Of a stretch of 64,000 nt of DNA, positions 12,145 through 24,680 are shown piece after piece. Every line of letters starts with the position of its first letter. The stretch's first letter is position 1. Below the pieces are notes generated by a model. It ran no database searches. It was not told where the DNA came from and worked only from the letters and a program-made list of their open reading frames with translations. The translations under genes and the position numbers were made by a program. Source of the stretch: Diplolepis rosae (taxonomy: Eukaryota > Arthropoda > Insecta > Hymenoptera > Diplolepididae); assembly GCA_030998225.1 (NCBI GenBank), contig JAPYXD010000725.1, positions 1-64,000 of the forward strand. The letters run 5' to 3'.

Positions 12145-13476
12145 TTTATTTCACTCTCTAAATCAAAATAAGTGCACTCAGAAAAAAGATTTGATTGAAT
12201 CAAAGAAAATTATTTGCTTGAAAGACTTTCTTTGATTTAATTTAATGATTTGTCTAAATGAAATAAAAATTTTTTAATTCAAACATAATGTCTTTAAACG
12301 AAATAAATATTTGTTTGAATCAAATTAATTTTTCTTCAAAACAAAGAAATTAATTCAATGATATATGGTCAAAGATATAAATTGTTTGATTGAAGGCAGA
12401 AATTAATTTGATTCGAACAAATATTTATTTGGTCCAAAGATATTTTGTTTGAATCAAAAAAATTTTGTTTCATTAAGGTAGTTTTTATCCACGAAAAGTA
12501 AACCTTAGGCAAAAATAGATAATTTTGCTTTCAAGAATAACAATATTATTATTGAAGGGCTATTTTGGAAGAGAAAAGATTAATTCCCATGAAAAAAATT
12601 TGAAATACAGAAAAATAATTTTATTAATAAATTTTATTTTTGCCCCAACTTTTTTTCTTATCGCTCTTACCAAATTTCAAAAAATTATGCGATTCTAATA
12701 AATCATGAATCACTTTTTCAGAGAAAAGATTTCCCACAACTTAACCATTTCCAATTTTCGAAAATGAATAAATTATTATCAAATTCAGCAATTTGTTTAT
12801 AAAAATTTCGTTTTGGAAAATGTTTTTTTATTGGTTTCAGCCATTAAAGAATTTATTTTTAAAAATCAGAAACGGTGAAGTTGTGGGAAATCTTTTCTCT
12901 GAAAAAATGATTCATGATTTATTAGAATCGCATAATTTTTTAAAATTTGATAAGAAGCAATAAGAAAAAAAGTTGGGTCCAAAATAAAATTTATTAATAA
13001 AATTATTTTTCTGTGTTTTAAATTTTTTTTATGGAAAATAATCTTTTCTCTTTCAAAATAGCCCTTCAATAATAATATTGCTATTCTTAAAGGCAAAATT
13101 ATCAATTTTTGCCTGAGGTTTACTTTTCGATGATGAAAACTACCTTCTTGAGACAAAATTTTTTTGATTCAAACAAAACATCTTTGGACCAAATAAATAT
13201 TTATTTGAATCAAATAAATTTCTGCCTTCAGTCAAACCATTCATATCTTTGACCATATATCATTGAATTAATTTCTTTGTTTTGAAGAAAAATTAATTTG
13301 ATTCAAAAAAATATTTATTTCGTTTAAAGATATTTTGTTTCAATTAAACACATTTTATTTCATTTAAACAAATCATTTCTTTAAATAAAAAAAAGTCGTC
13401 CAAACAAATCATTTTCTTTGATTCAATCAAATCTTTTTTCTGAGTGCACTTATTTTGATTTAGAGAGTGAAATAAA
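12145..13476. mobile_element. large foldback (palindromic) element C
   Basis: 12145-12476 is closely complementary to 13145-13476; the outer ends read TTTATTTCACTCTCTAAATC and its complement, then GTGCACTCAGAAAAAAG. Both the outer palindrome and the inner element (12477-13144) are centred near 12810. If the inner piece is removed, the arms meet as TTTTGTYTCATTAATGARACAAAA, a near loopless palindrome centred on TTAA. No ORF. It is a foldback or MITE-like element of about 660 bp before the nested insertion. Confidence 0.75.
12477..13144. mobile_element. TTAA-family MITE (family B) inserted at the centre of element C
   Basis: Begins GGTAG at 12477 after TTAA (12473-12476) and ends CTACC at 13144, followed by TTCT, a degraded TTAA. 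The length of 668 bp closely matches the 665-bp copy at 56678-57342, and both share the AGATAATTTTGC, CTTATCGC and ACCTTAGGC-like inner terminal blocks. It is noncoding with long imperfect terminal inverted repeats. TTAA duplication with short-GG termini fits a piggyBac-type or other TTAA-specific transposase supplied in trans. Confidence 0.7.
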
Positions 13477-14414
13477 ACATTGAGCTTAAAAAAAGGAGAA
13501 GACTTCGACATTTGAACTGGTAAGATATTGATTTAAGGGTATGGGATACTTTACCTTGAAAGCAATTTAGTTTACAAAGTTGTTTTTCCACAATTTTGAA
13601 TTTTTCAAAAAAATAATAGTGCCGAGACGTAAAGAAAATTAACACTGACGTCCTATTTCAATATCAAAATGATACTATAAAGCAAAATAAAATACACATA
13701 AAGTAACATTGAAACACTTTACACGTCGCTTTTCCTTGCTTTGTTTACCAATTTTTAATTTTCTTCAATATATATAATTTAAATTTAAATTTTTAAAGCG
13801 CGCTTACTGTTTTTGGGTATCTCAGCGGGTGGAGGGGATTGGAGGGAGATACATTTAGCACCTCTATAATGCTTTCGAGGAACTAATTTGACTGGAACTT
13901 ACGGTGTGGTGAGTGGCAAGAGGGGACCGATAAAAACACGCCGAAAGCGACGTCTACATTTAAGTCTACCGAACTATAATTGGCCGCAGCTAGGTTTATA
14001 ATATCTTTGCTTTTGCCAATTAGCAGCTAGTTTTATAGGCGAACAGCAGACGCACTGCGCTGCGCGCGCAACCATTCTCACGTACGTACTGCTGTTGGCG
14101 TTGTGTGTGTAACGTTCCTGTTTCAAATCTGGACACACTGCGTAGCGGCACACCCCCCGCTTAATCTTCTACCTGTGCCTACAGGTCTGGGAGGTTTGTT
14201 GACATAACACGGTGAGACGCAGTTCCTCTTCCAAAAATAGCTAATACCTTTACTATGTTCATTCATGGTTTCTCACTCCTCTCTTTCCCTTTACAACTTG
14301 TTTACATTACGCACCTAATGCTTCCGCGTGCTTTACAATTGTAGATTCATTGATTAATATAAAAAGTATTATTATTATTTATGTAATACAGATGGTCACA
14401 GGACGTGACACAAC
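13477..14414. other. no gene seen
   Basis: Mixed AT-rich and locally GC-rich sequence (for example 13840-14180) without a supported coding region. Confidence 0.5.
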
Positions 14415-14719
14415 CTAGTTGTTTCCATATTTATAAAATGAATATGTTTTTACCAAATTCAGCAATTTTTTTACAAAAATTTTGTTTTGGAAAATTTATT
14501 TTTAATGGTTTTAGCCATTAAAGAATTTATTATAATTTCCAAAAAGTGGAAACGGTTAAGTTGTAGAAAGCCTTTTTCTTAAAAAAATTATCCGTGATTT
14601 CACAGAATCACGTCATTATTTACAATTTTGGTATGAAGCGATAAGAAAATAATATTGCTATTCTTGAGAAAAAAATTATCTATTTTTTCCTGAAGTCTAA
14701 TTTTTGTGGATGAACTACC
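14415..14719. mobile_element. partial TTAA-family (B) element, right half only
   Basis: Matches the right half of the family B copies: the AAACGGTTAAGTTGTAGAAA block, the TGAAGCGATAAGAAAAT block, then AAAATTATCTATTTTT and the terminal CTACC at 14719 followed by TTAA. The left half is missing. Confidence 0.6.
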
Positions 14720-16299
14720 TTAAATCAGCAAACACTTCATTTACATTTATTTATCGAAATTTTCATAAAAAATTTGTTACCTATTGTAAAAATGTTCAAA
14801 TCCTTTGTTTTTGAAACTTGTATCTCATCTTGAATGATATCTTATTATAAAATATTCTCTACACAATTTAAAAAAAAAATTCTGAAATCGATATTTTGTT
14901 TCGAATCTTTAAGCATTTATTGACTTTAAATTTCATTAAAAAATTATTTTTCAGGTATTTAAATCATCTTAAAATTTCACAAAATCTTTTAGATACTTAT
15001 TTCAGATCAACACTTTTCAAAGTATATAGAAAATAAGTGTAATTTTCTTAATGTTATATTCCGTAATTTTGAATTCTGCGTCTATTTCGCGCCTCCTTTG
15101 CATGAAGTCGAGAAAAATACAATTTCTGATTTCAACTCGACAACCGACAGCGTGAAATCGAAGCGAGTTAGTGGGGATAAACTGACATGACGCGCTTCAT
15201 TGTGTGTGCTCCCACATAATATTGTAGCAGCGCGGACCTTTAATTTTAGTTCGAAAAAGCTTCACGTAATTGGGAGCGCTGCAAAAGTGATAATGTGACG
15301 AGCGACTATCTCTCGCTCGTGACTGCACAAGAGGGAAGCACTTACCGGTACAAATTTGCGCGGAATTATTTGAATATTTAAGATTTGCAATAAATTGATA
15401 TTTGAAATTTACCTTACTGTATAAAGAAGAAGCATATAAAGAGAAACTAATAACATAAATTTCGAGAAGTGGTTGGACTCGGTGCGTAGTTAGCTTAGGA
15501 ATGATTAATATTATAGGTCATAATATTTAGTTTGAGAACGACGAAGAAATTATAGAGTAATCAAAGCTAAATAAAATTTGAGTGTCGTGGCAGGGGCTTC
15601 AGAGAACCCTGGACGAGCACGAGGTTTTATAAAATGTAAACTTAGATATAAGAAACCGTTTGTAAGCGAAAAGCCGAATAAGTTATCAGATTTAATTAAC
15701 TAAAGAACTTTCCAAAGTATAATTTTTCAAATGTGAATGATATGTTCATTAAAGTTTATCTTGACAGCGAGTGCGTGAGGTCTTAGAGAAATTTGAATCG
15801 TACTCGATATTTAAAAGGTTTTCTAGGAAGCTATTAAACTAGCTTGTGAACTTAGAGTGGTCTTTCTATAAAGAATTAAGACCTTCTTATTGGTTGGACG
15901 TATGAGTGACGTATGTTAACGTAAACTTAATGTAAAGCGGTATTTGGATGAATGTGAGGTGGGGGAGTGTCAAAGATCTAGCTAGCGAGGATAGACTATA
16001 GCGCGAGACATCTAGATCTTGGAAAAAGAGAGTAGTCAGAAGTTTGCTTATAACTCTCAAACATTTATTTCGACTCTGGTTCTAATTTTGTTTAACTAGA
16101 TTCTTTATTAATAAAAATTATACTTCCACATTTATGAAAGTTTACAGTTTCTTTTAAAACTCCCGGGTGTATATTTATAATTAATTGGCGAAAACCCTAC
16201 CAATAAGAGCTTTTCGTATGTACGAATGCTCAGCACGTAACAATAAACAGTATATAGCTCTGTTTTACCCTTCAAGTAGTAGCATGAATACATATGAAA
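14720..16299. other. no gene seen; possible decayed LTR sequence
   Basis: No coding region is supported. The end near 16249 (CAGCACGTAACA after an AATAAAAATTAT stretch) resembles the 3' ends of the solo LTRs at 48416-49727 and 53529-54255 in layout only. No matching start or target duplication was found. Confidence 0.35.
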
Positions 16300-17185
16300 T
16301 GGACCGCCATTGTGGACGCAGAGAAAACACGTGCCCTCATCAGTAAGTTCCTTCTTTGGCAGAACTTTAGTTCGGGGATGGTTACATGGAGAATTGGGAA
16401 TTGGTCTCCTTATATCTAATCTCTATGGTACCGTCCAATAAATGCGTTTTTCTTTGTATTATGACGGGAGTGAGAGAGACAGAAATATGCTTTTATCTCT
16501 TTTACACTGGTTTGCAGCAAAGCAAAACGCATTCATGTGATCAGCCCTATCCGACTCCCTGTCTGCAACGGCGAGAACTTGATTCCCTTAGTGATTATAG
16601 TTTGTATGTGCAAAGTTTTCTCACCAGAGCGGCGCTGCACGCGGCACGCTCTACAAAAGCATTATACTATTAGACAAATATTTAAAAAATATTTAAAATT
16701 AAGTTTCTGAACAATATGGAATGAAAAAATGTTCCTAAAATGATTCTAGGACATAAAATACACATTTTGCATGAATCAATTAATACACAATAAAAAAAAG
16801 AACACATTAAACTTCGTAAAATATATACTGTGGATACGCTTGAAGAATTCTTGAGACCCTGAACAACATTTTTTTTATGTTATCCCCATATAACTGAAAA
16901 TATATTTAAAAATAAATAAAAAGCTTAAGCTTCTGAATAGAAGTATTTTCCATTTTTATTTTCCAGCTTCAAACGAATGAAATGAAAAATAAATATTTTG
17001 TTAAGCCCTGTGTTCAACATAAAAAACCGTGTGAAGGGAAATATATACTCAATTAAAAATTTGTAAATGTAACAAAAAATATTCATTACTATAAAATTTG
17101 CTAGTACATATTTTTAAAATATTTTAAATTTTTAACATGTACAGATCGATGATGACTAGTTAAGTGTCGCAAAGCTTGGCTGCTT
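16300..17185 (-). repeat. left inverted arm of the P-type transposon region
   Basis: About 16540-17185 is the reverse complement of 24562-25215, and a weaker inverse match continues to about 16340 against 25375-25465. The arm includes the reverse complement of the last codons and 3' flank of the P-type transposase (17160-17185), so it is not a simple terminal repeat but an inverted partial second copy. It stops exactly where the R1-clade LINE begins. Confidence 0.75.
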
Positions 17186-18336
17186 AACTCCGCCATTGCG
17201 GGTCCCAAGCCCGGATGAGAAAGGAGGAGGGGTTATACGGACATCAACATGACACAACACATTCACAGCAACACTAAACACAACACACTTAAGACCTGAG
17301 AGAGCGCTTTGAGGGCGGGCAGGGTCTCGCCGAGACGAATGCATGAGGCCAAGCATGGAGCAGACGCGTCCTGCAGCCCTCCAACGGTAGTAGCCGCATG
17401 GACTCTGCCAGCAGCAGGGCTGTCGCCGTCAGGATGGCCGCCAAGGGAGCTTTATAGACAGGCTTTTCCCTAGTGATGGGCCTGCCGGGCGCACGCGCTA
17501 CGACGGTCGCTCTGCGAACTTCAAGCGCGTGAGGACGCGGTGTGGAGAGATAGCATCAGGGGACCTTGAACAGGTTCTTTGATGCCGAATAAATGAACAC
17601 GGGGTGAATGTGGGGGGCCCCTTAATCGGGGTATCGCCCCAAAGGCGCATGCGGCGTCGACGCTGAACCTTCCGCGTGCGCTCATGCGGTCACAGCACAA
17701 TCACATGCACGACACCGACACCCACACACACGACACTGACACCCACACACACCAGAATGAATGGAATGCTGAGTGAAAGGAACTGCGGCCGACGCCTGGT
17801 GGATATTCCCGATAGACTAGCCAAAAGAGGAGTAGTAGCTTCTCGACCGGGGTAGGACGCGACGTCAGTACCTCACCTCTGTGGAAGTAATATGGGTAAC
17901 CGTAAGTCCCTCCGGTGTCCGGCCGCGAAAGGCAAAAATCCCGTGAAACCACGTGTTAAAATGGGAAAACCGCTCACGATCCTACTGTCTGGAGCCAATT
18001 TCAGGGTTGAAATCATGGATGCCTGGGCGCAAGAATGAAGGATTACCTGTTCAGTATTTCCTTATATCCGACGCTGCGTAGGATAAATCGCACATCGTCT
18101 CGCCTGAAGGCCGGATCAGGTGTCGGGGCGGACCCGGCACCGCTCGGTCGATAGGGGTGACGTTAAACCTTTTGCATCATTATGGCGCGGGCCTATCCCG
18201 TAACCTTTTCATTAGCTTCATCAAAATGTGCCGACAGGACCGACCATCCGATAAACCGCTTCTCGGTTTCGGCACACACATTTAGGGATTTATACCCCAT
18301 GATGGGCGAACCGTCTTAAAAACTACTAATTATATT

Positions 18337-19628
18337 ATGAAGACAATCGCCGAGAAAGAAAGAAGTAAGGAGGAAGAGGAGGCGTTAAAGACGCCGACAT
18401 ATGCTGCTGTCTCAGCGCCCACGCCGAGCACTTCAGCAGCAAAGAAAGATTTTGGTGCTCCTCCAGAAGCTGAAGGATGGAAAGACGCCCTTCAGCTCCT
18501 GAAGGAGCAGAGTAAGAAGATGAAGAGGTTAGCCAGGGCCCTCAGTGTTATCCAACAGGGTATGCTGAGGAATAACCCTGACTTTGTAAAAGATAGTGTG
18601 AACGAGGCCACGGAGGTGTTGAGCGGAATGCTCAACACCCATAAATGCCTTCTTGAAAGCGGGGTGGAAATCCAGAAGAAGCTGGAATCCCATCCCACGT
18701 CGAAAAGGATAGGTATCTCCCGGAGACTGCGCTCTGCGTCTCTGGGAGATACCCCAAAAAAGCCGACAAAGGGGGAGAAGAGGCTTGCTCCTTCTCCCCT
18801 CGAGGATCGGCTCCCGAAGAAAGAAAAAGGCGGAACATCGCCAACTTCCCCATCCTTTTGTTGGGTCTGGCCTCTGGTGGAGAAAAAGAAAAAAAAGAGA
18901 TAAAAAAAAGAAGAAAAAGAGGAAGGAAAAAAGGGTTCCTGTGAATTCTGCTCAGGACCCCAATGAGAAGGGGAAGATGCCGAGGCGCTCTCCGGCCGCT
19001 AGGTCGGGTGATGCCAGCAGGGTGTCAGCGAAGGACGGCGAGTCCTACGCCGAGATCCTGAAAGCCATGAAGGCCAAGGTAGACCCCCAGAAATCGGGAG
19101 CGGAGGTCCTCTCTATCCGAAGAACAAGGAGGAAGGAGATCCTTCTGGTCCTGAAAAGAGGATGTAAAGTCTTTGGTCCCGAAGAGGTCCCTTGAAGTTA
19201 GGGACCTCGACGAAACCGTCACAAGGGAAGAGGTTGTTGCCGCGCTGTGCGTCCCGCTGGGCAAGCCAGACCTCGGGGACCAGTGCAGGCTGTACAAGCG
19301 CTTCGGCGAGGCGGAAGCTCGGAGCTTGCTCGGGCTCGGTAAGTTAAGGTTGGGGTGAGTGAACTGCCGCATCCGAGAGCATGTTGAGGTTTCCCGGTGC
19401 TTCAGGTGCCAGGGATATGGCCATGTGTCGCTCGGCTGCACGCCTCCAGGCAGGAAAGATGCCTGCTGGAGGTGTGGGGGCGCGTCTCACGTGGCCAACG
19501 AGTGCAAGGCTTCACCTAGGTGCCTGACTTTTGCTGATAGGGGCGAAAAAGATGTCTCCCATGCTTCGAGAAGCGGTTCTTGCCCGATATTTAGGGCGGA
19601 GCTCCGGAGGTTGAGGGGTGGAAAGTGA
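18337..19628 (+). pseudogene. R1-clade ORF1 (Gag-like nucleic-acid-binding protein), frameshifted
   Basis: Reading starts at ATG 18337 with a charged N-terminal region, proceeds through a low-complexity Lys/Glu region, and is split over three frames (18337-18903, about 18900-19195, and 19173-19628). The last part holds CCHC zinc knuckles: CFRCQGYGHVSLGC, CWRCGGASHVANEC and a looser third Cys-rich segment ending SGSC. ORF1 proteins of R1-type LINEs bind the element RNA in the ribonucleoprotein. The A/G-rich run around 18885-18925 is the likely site of one indel, and a second shift lies near 19190. A premature TGA at 19356-19358 separates the knuckle region from the preceding residues. Confidence 0.75.
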
Positions 19629-21206
19629 AATTTCTACAGCTCAACCTTGGGAGAGGGAAGGGAGCCCAGGACCTTCTGATGCAGACTGCCAGGGAGAGGG
19701 CGGCCAATGTGTTGCTCATTAGTAAGCAACACAAATGGTCCGAAAACTCTGCTTGGTACCAGGATGCATCACGGAAAGGCAGGTCCACTGTGGACGCCAT
19801 CCAAGCTGTGGTTAACATCGCCAAAAATGCAAGAAAAGGAACTGGTAAGCGTAAGGGATTCTGTGCGTTGATTAGCATTGACATACGCAATGCGTTCAAT
19901 ACCGCGAGATGGGTCATCTGCATCGAGGCGATGATGCGGAAAAAGGTTCCAGACTACCTCTTGCGAATGATAGATGACTATCTGAGCGACAGGTGGGTGA
20001 TATACGAGGGCGACAAATGGTCTCTTCAAGAAGAGATGACATGTGGCGCTCCTCAAGGGTCGCGGGTGGGTCTACTCGTCTGGAACGTCATGTACGACGA
20101 TTTCCTGCGCATAGACCTGCCTGCTGGAACGAGCATCATCGGCTTCGCGGATGACGCACTAGTCGTGTGCGCTGCTGACAACGTCGGAATCCTGGAACTG
20201 AGGGTCAATGATAGTCTGTGGCGGGCAAAGCGTTGGTTAGATAGCAGAGGCCTGAAAATGGCCCCTGAAAAGACCGAGGCTTTACTGGTCACAGGCAGGA
20301 GATCCTTCCAATACCCGAGGATCGCTCTCGGGGAACATGTAATCGAGTGGAACAAGAGCATTAAGTACCTGGGAGTGCAGTTGGATCGAAGGCTTAGCTT
20401 CGGCGAACACCTGCAGATCTCGGCTCATGCCCAACATTGGTGGACACAGGGAAGCTAAGAGAAGGCTGGTGGCGAGCGTGGTGAATTCGAAGCTGCTTTA
20501 TGCAGCTCCGATCTGGACAAGTGCTCTTAACAACCATGCTATCCTGAAGAAGCTGTTCTCGGCACAAAGAGGTGTGGTGATGAGAATTGTCTCAGCATAC
20601 CGAACTGTGTCGACGAGTGCTGTGCTGGTCCTGGCGAGCGTCCCGTCTATCGACTTATTGGCGGAGGAAAGGAGAGAGACCTTTCAGTTCCGTAAAGATC
20701 TGACCTGCTTAACCAACCTGCAGGAAATCGTTCGCGCGAAGGAAGCCATCCGCAAGGATGGAAGGCGCAGACTCGTCGAGAAATGGCAGACGAGATGGCA
20801 TGGTGACCAATCCGGGAGATGGACATACCGTCTAATCCCGGAGCTCACCACCTGGCTGGATAGAAAGCACGGTCAAGTCGCCTTTTACCTGGCGCAAGCG
20901 CTTTCAGGCCATGGCTGCTTTAATGCGTACCTGAAGCGCTTCAAGAAAAGAGACGACGAGTCGTGTAGCTACTGCGGATCCCTTGTGGACAATGCAGAGC
21001 ACACACTCTTTGTCTGTGCCAGGTGGGGCGCGGAAAGGGAGGCTGTCGGTCGGGCAGTGGGTGCACAACTCACCCCTGACACGATGGTCTCTCTCATGCT
21101 CCAGTTTGAACAGAAATGGATGCTTATCGAGTCATTCGTCACCCTGGTGATGAAGACGAGGGAGCTCGATGGGCGCGCGGAGCACGGCAACAACAGGTGC
21201 CAGTAG
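19625..21206 (+). pseudogene. R1-clade ORF2: endonuclease start fused by deletion to reverse transcriptase
   Basis: ORF2 opens at 19625 overlapping the ORF1 stop as GTGA, where the family usually has ATGA, so the start codon looks mutated. The first ~50 residues (KFLQLNLGRGKGAQDLL) are the start of the apurinic-type endonuclease. The text then jumps to mid-RT (RSTVDAIQAVV, SIDIRNAFNTARW, CGAPQGS, and the catalytic GFADDALVV near 20145), so most of the endonuclease and the N-terminal RT are deleted, probably more than 1 kb. A frameshift near 20430-20458 leads to the C-terminal part (20427-21206) with the CCHC finger CSYCGSLVDNAEHTLFVC. RT with this C-terminal finger is typical of the R1 clade. 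Confidence 0.85.
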
Positions 21207-21492
21207 AAATCGCATCGGGGCCTGCACCCGTGGTCCTGCGTCTTGGGCGGACTTGGCTGTCCGCGTCGTCCGGGGGAGGAATCGCTTTATTCCTTCCCTG
21301 GCTGGCGCGGCTAGTCGGTCTGCCTAACGGGCGTGTGGCCGCGGATGGGAGTCCCGGGATAACGGATGACGGAAGAGTCGTACGCGACTTTAAGTTGGAA
21401 CCAACCACTCGTGGAGTTTTAAGCCGAAAGGCGGTTCCGCGGGCGGTGTATTGGTTCGAGAGAGGGGGTTTTTTGGTTTTAACAGGTCAATA

Positions 21493-23529
21493 AATTTTCA
21501 AAGTTTCAAAACAAAATATCAATTGCAATATTTTTTAGCTATGCAAATCAAATAATTCATTTAGAAAATCATGTAGAAAATATTATGTATTATACTTGAG
21601 CAATACATAAATTATATCTAATTATACACTTGAAATTATACAGTAGAGTTTCTTCTCTGGTATAAGGCAACATTGAAAAAAATTTCATTTAAATAAAATA
21701 CTCTGAAAACTTTTTGAAATACGTAATATTATTATTCACATATGAATTTCATTAAAAAACTGCGAATAAAAGGTTTCAGTATTCAAAAAACCAAAATTAC
21801 ATCTAAATTTGCATACGAATTTACACTTTACGATTTATCTTATATGAAATACAAATATAAAATATTTTGGATAAACTTTTCAATCGTTTTCATAATTCTG
21901 ATTATTCAAAGCTCTATTGTTCTACAAAAAATCTTATGACATGCAGGAAACGTTAATTCCAATTATATAGTATATAAAATTGTATGCAAGATTGTAGCCG
22001 ATTCTAAAAATATTCCTCTGAATGATATGTGTAAATAATCATTTTTCAGGAATTTGGGAAAACATATCGTCCTAATTATATAATGTCCGTAAATTAATAG
22101 TATTTAACAACGATCGTATTAGAATGGTCAAGGTAATTGGCTGATACGCAGCATATGCGAGTTCAAACTTCTGCACTTCCAAAAATTTGTTTACTTGATT
22201 TTATCTATCATGTTTAATATCTTGGTAAAAGACATCTATTAGCATCCATTTACAAGTGACCAGAGGTGTATTTATTTTTATGTGCCTTGAGTTATGTGAG
22301 AGCCAAGGAGACTCAGATTAATTAAGCACCCCGAATATATTTTCTTCTATTTTTTCGCTTTCGTCTTATTGAAAATTTTTGAAATAGTGGAGACCACTTT
22401 AAAAAACGTGCCTGCCTGGCGGTATGGAAAGGAATTTAATAGAAATTCATATTAATTAAGGCTCTCACTAGGTTTTCTTATCAGCACCTGATTACTGACA
22501 GCGCAAAACAGCTAAGACCCTACCACAATCCAATTAAAATCTCTGTTGCCTAGAAATTGTAGCTGATGAATAAAAATTTTCACCTCACGTTTTTGTGGCC
22601 TATGCATAGATTTTTAATTAAAAAATTGAAAAAATCTACGAAAATAAAGAATTTTCTGATTAAAATAGTTAACTAATGTGGGAGTGTAGGCAGAAATAAA
22701 TATGACGTGAATTACGTGTAAAGCAAATGTAAATTTATTGGATGTTAAAGGTCCGTAGCGTGCTGAGCGATGTGTCCAAGTCGCGATCTAGTTACTAACT
22801 AACTCTCGTTCCTTCCACTCTCAGCTGCGACGTAGAGGGAGGAAGAAATCAGGCCCAGCTATGTTGCCACTTCGCTGTTTCTCCCATGCCACGTGAAGGC
22901 AGGGGGAATGCGGCAACGCTGTGTACAGGGAATATAGACATATTAGATACTTTATCAGATATAGCTGATTTTTTCGTCTTTTTTCATTATATTCAATCAA
23001 TTTTTGTAAGTATTGAACTTCGCGAAAAAATGTGCACATATTTATTCATTTTAATATGACGTGTTTTGCACGAAAGATAAACTACCGTTTATAATAATAT
23101 TATTAAAATATTTATTTTAATTACTTTACACTTAGTATTTTTTACGCCTATAATAAAATATCTTTATATAAAATCTGGTCTAATATTTTATTTCCAGATA
23201 CGTTCATATTAATCATCACGGTACTTATTTAATTCCAAAATTTATCTTTATATCCCTTCAATACATTCCAATTCATCCGAATTCTTCCAGTGAAATATAA
23301 ATATCGAAGAAAGCACTTTTATATTTTTTTACAAAATGGATTTGTATAAGAAATATAGTGTCGTTGATGTTGCATACAAAATCCATTCAGTATTTCTTTA
23401 GCTTCCATAATTTCAGAAAATTTAACTGAACAAGATAAAAATATTTTATTTAGTATGTGATTTCGAATGGAATATTATCAATACTGTATAAAAGTTTCAC
23501 TAATTTTTTGTTTCTTTCCTTTTGTTTAG
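21493..23529. other. no gene seen; probable intron or remnant upstream of a P-type exon
   Basis: AT-rich. The only structured items are a tRNA-like relic near 22119-22190 and a moderately GC-rich patch at 22677-22930 that could be an LTR fragment, although no target duplication is visible. The last bases (about 23505-23529) form a pyrimidine-rich tract ending TTTAG, a plausible 3' splice site. No further P-type transposase exons were recognised here. Confidence 0.45.
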
Positions 23530-24318
23530 AGATTTTTTGGCACTATCAGATTAGCTGGAGGAACAAATGATCATCCTTGTATACCAACCTTCTTGCAAAT
23601 ATACAAGATATTAGCTGCCTTTAGCATTTTGAAACCTCCAAAGCTTGGAAATTGTAGTACTTTCGATTGCAACCCTCCACAGCCCTTAATAACAATTTCA
23701 AAATTGAAAGAATTATATCAGTCGAATAGTAAAAGCGCAATTCAAGAAATTCGAGAAAAGTTAAAAGCAATAATCGATTGTGAAGACACTAATTTTAGTG
23801 ATTTTGTAGATGCAGTAGCGCACGATTATGCTTTACCAGCTGTTAGAGATTGTTTGATTTTTTACACAACTGCTCGTATAACTGCTTACATTAAACGGCA
23901 CACTCAGTGTTCGACATGCTTAAATGTATTTTTGACTACTTGTGAAATTCATGCAGATACGATAACTTTTTCTTGTGATCAGTTACCTAAAAGTTTGAGT
24001 AGATTTGCAGAAATAAATAAAGATTTCATACATCCAAATGTTAAGTTATACAAGCTTATCACAGTTGTCGAATATCTATTTGACAAACATTGCCGGTCTA
24101 GCAATTCTTTTGATCTAATTCTAGACGATTTAATTTCATCTGAAACAAAATTTAGTTTTCAATGCAAAGAACATGCCATTGAAGCTGTGGAGATGTTAGC
24201 ATATATAATTCAATTTTATCTTCAAATACGGATGAGACAATTCGTAAGACAGGAAATGGCTGAGATTAAAAAAGTTAGCGTCTTGAAGAAAAAAGCAGCC
24301 AAGCTTTGCGACACTTAA
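23530..24318 (+). pseudogene. P-element/THAP9-type transposase, C-terminal exon
   Basis: After the splice-acceptor-like TTTAG the frame opens with FFGTIRLAGGTNDHPCIPTF, a conserved C-terminal block of P-element-type transposases, then LQIYKILAAFSILKPPKLGN. It runs open for about 260 codons to TAA at 24316-24318, ending KKKAAKLCDT. P transposases cut and paste DNA with an RNase H-like core; the catalytic core and the THAP DNA-binding domain are upstream in the family and are absent here. The final ~270 bp is tandemly duplicated downstream in decayed form. The open frame suggests fairly recent loss of activity. Without the N-terminal exons it cannot encode a complete transposase. Confidence 0.8.
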
Positions 24319-24680
24319 CTCGTCATCATCGATCTGTACATGTTAAAAATTTAAAATATGTTAAAAATATGTACTAGCAAATTTTATAGTAATGAATATT
24401 TTTTGTCATGTGAAACAAAATTTATTTTTCAATGCAAAGAACATGCCAATGAAGCTGTAGAGATATTAGCATAAGTGATTTAATTTTATTTTAAATAAGA
24501 ATGAGACAATTCGTAAGACAGGAAATGGCTGAGATTAAAAAAGTTAGCGTCTTGAAGAAAAAAGCAGCCAAGCTTTGCGACACTTAACTAGTTATCATCG
24601 ATCTGTACATGTTAAAAATTTAGAATATGTTAAAAATATGTACTAGCAAATATTATAGTAATGAATATTTTTTGTTACAT
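24140..24680 (+). repeat. 271-bp tandem duplication of the transposase 3' end
   Basis: 24140-24410 is repeated at 24411-24680: TGAAACAAAATTTAG/T and GAGACAATTCGTAAGACAGG blocks both recur. The second copy has an in-frame TAA in place of the YIIQF region and so is noncoding. The duplicate, not the original, is continuous with the right inverted arm. Confidence 0.8.

Larger units (their letters stand above)
17186..21492 (+). mobile_element. R1-clade non-LTR retrotransposon, internally deleted
   Basis: A GC-rich block with sharp borders in AT-rich surroundings. It has a ~1.15 kb 5' leader beginning AACTCCGCCATTGCGGGTCC, a Gag-like ORF1 with CCHC knuckles and an ORF2 with endonuclease start, RT and a C-terminal zinc finger, then a short 3' end near 21492. 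The leader contains CA-rich repeats near 17704-17760. The left flank is the inverted P-type arm; the right flank does not continue that arm, so the target site cannot be reconstructed. The base composition differs strongly from all neighbours. Confidence 0.85.

Noticed and set aside
14109..16249. A 2.1-kb LTR from TGTAACG to ACGTAACA
   Set aside because: No target duplication and no second copy; the ends may be coincidental.
16330..16350. Hammerhead core CTGATGAGGGC on the minus strand
   Set aside because: No GAAA box or helix II partner nearby.
16386..16673. 95-codon open frame
   Set aside because: It lies in the inverted arm, whose mirror copy does not preserve the frame.
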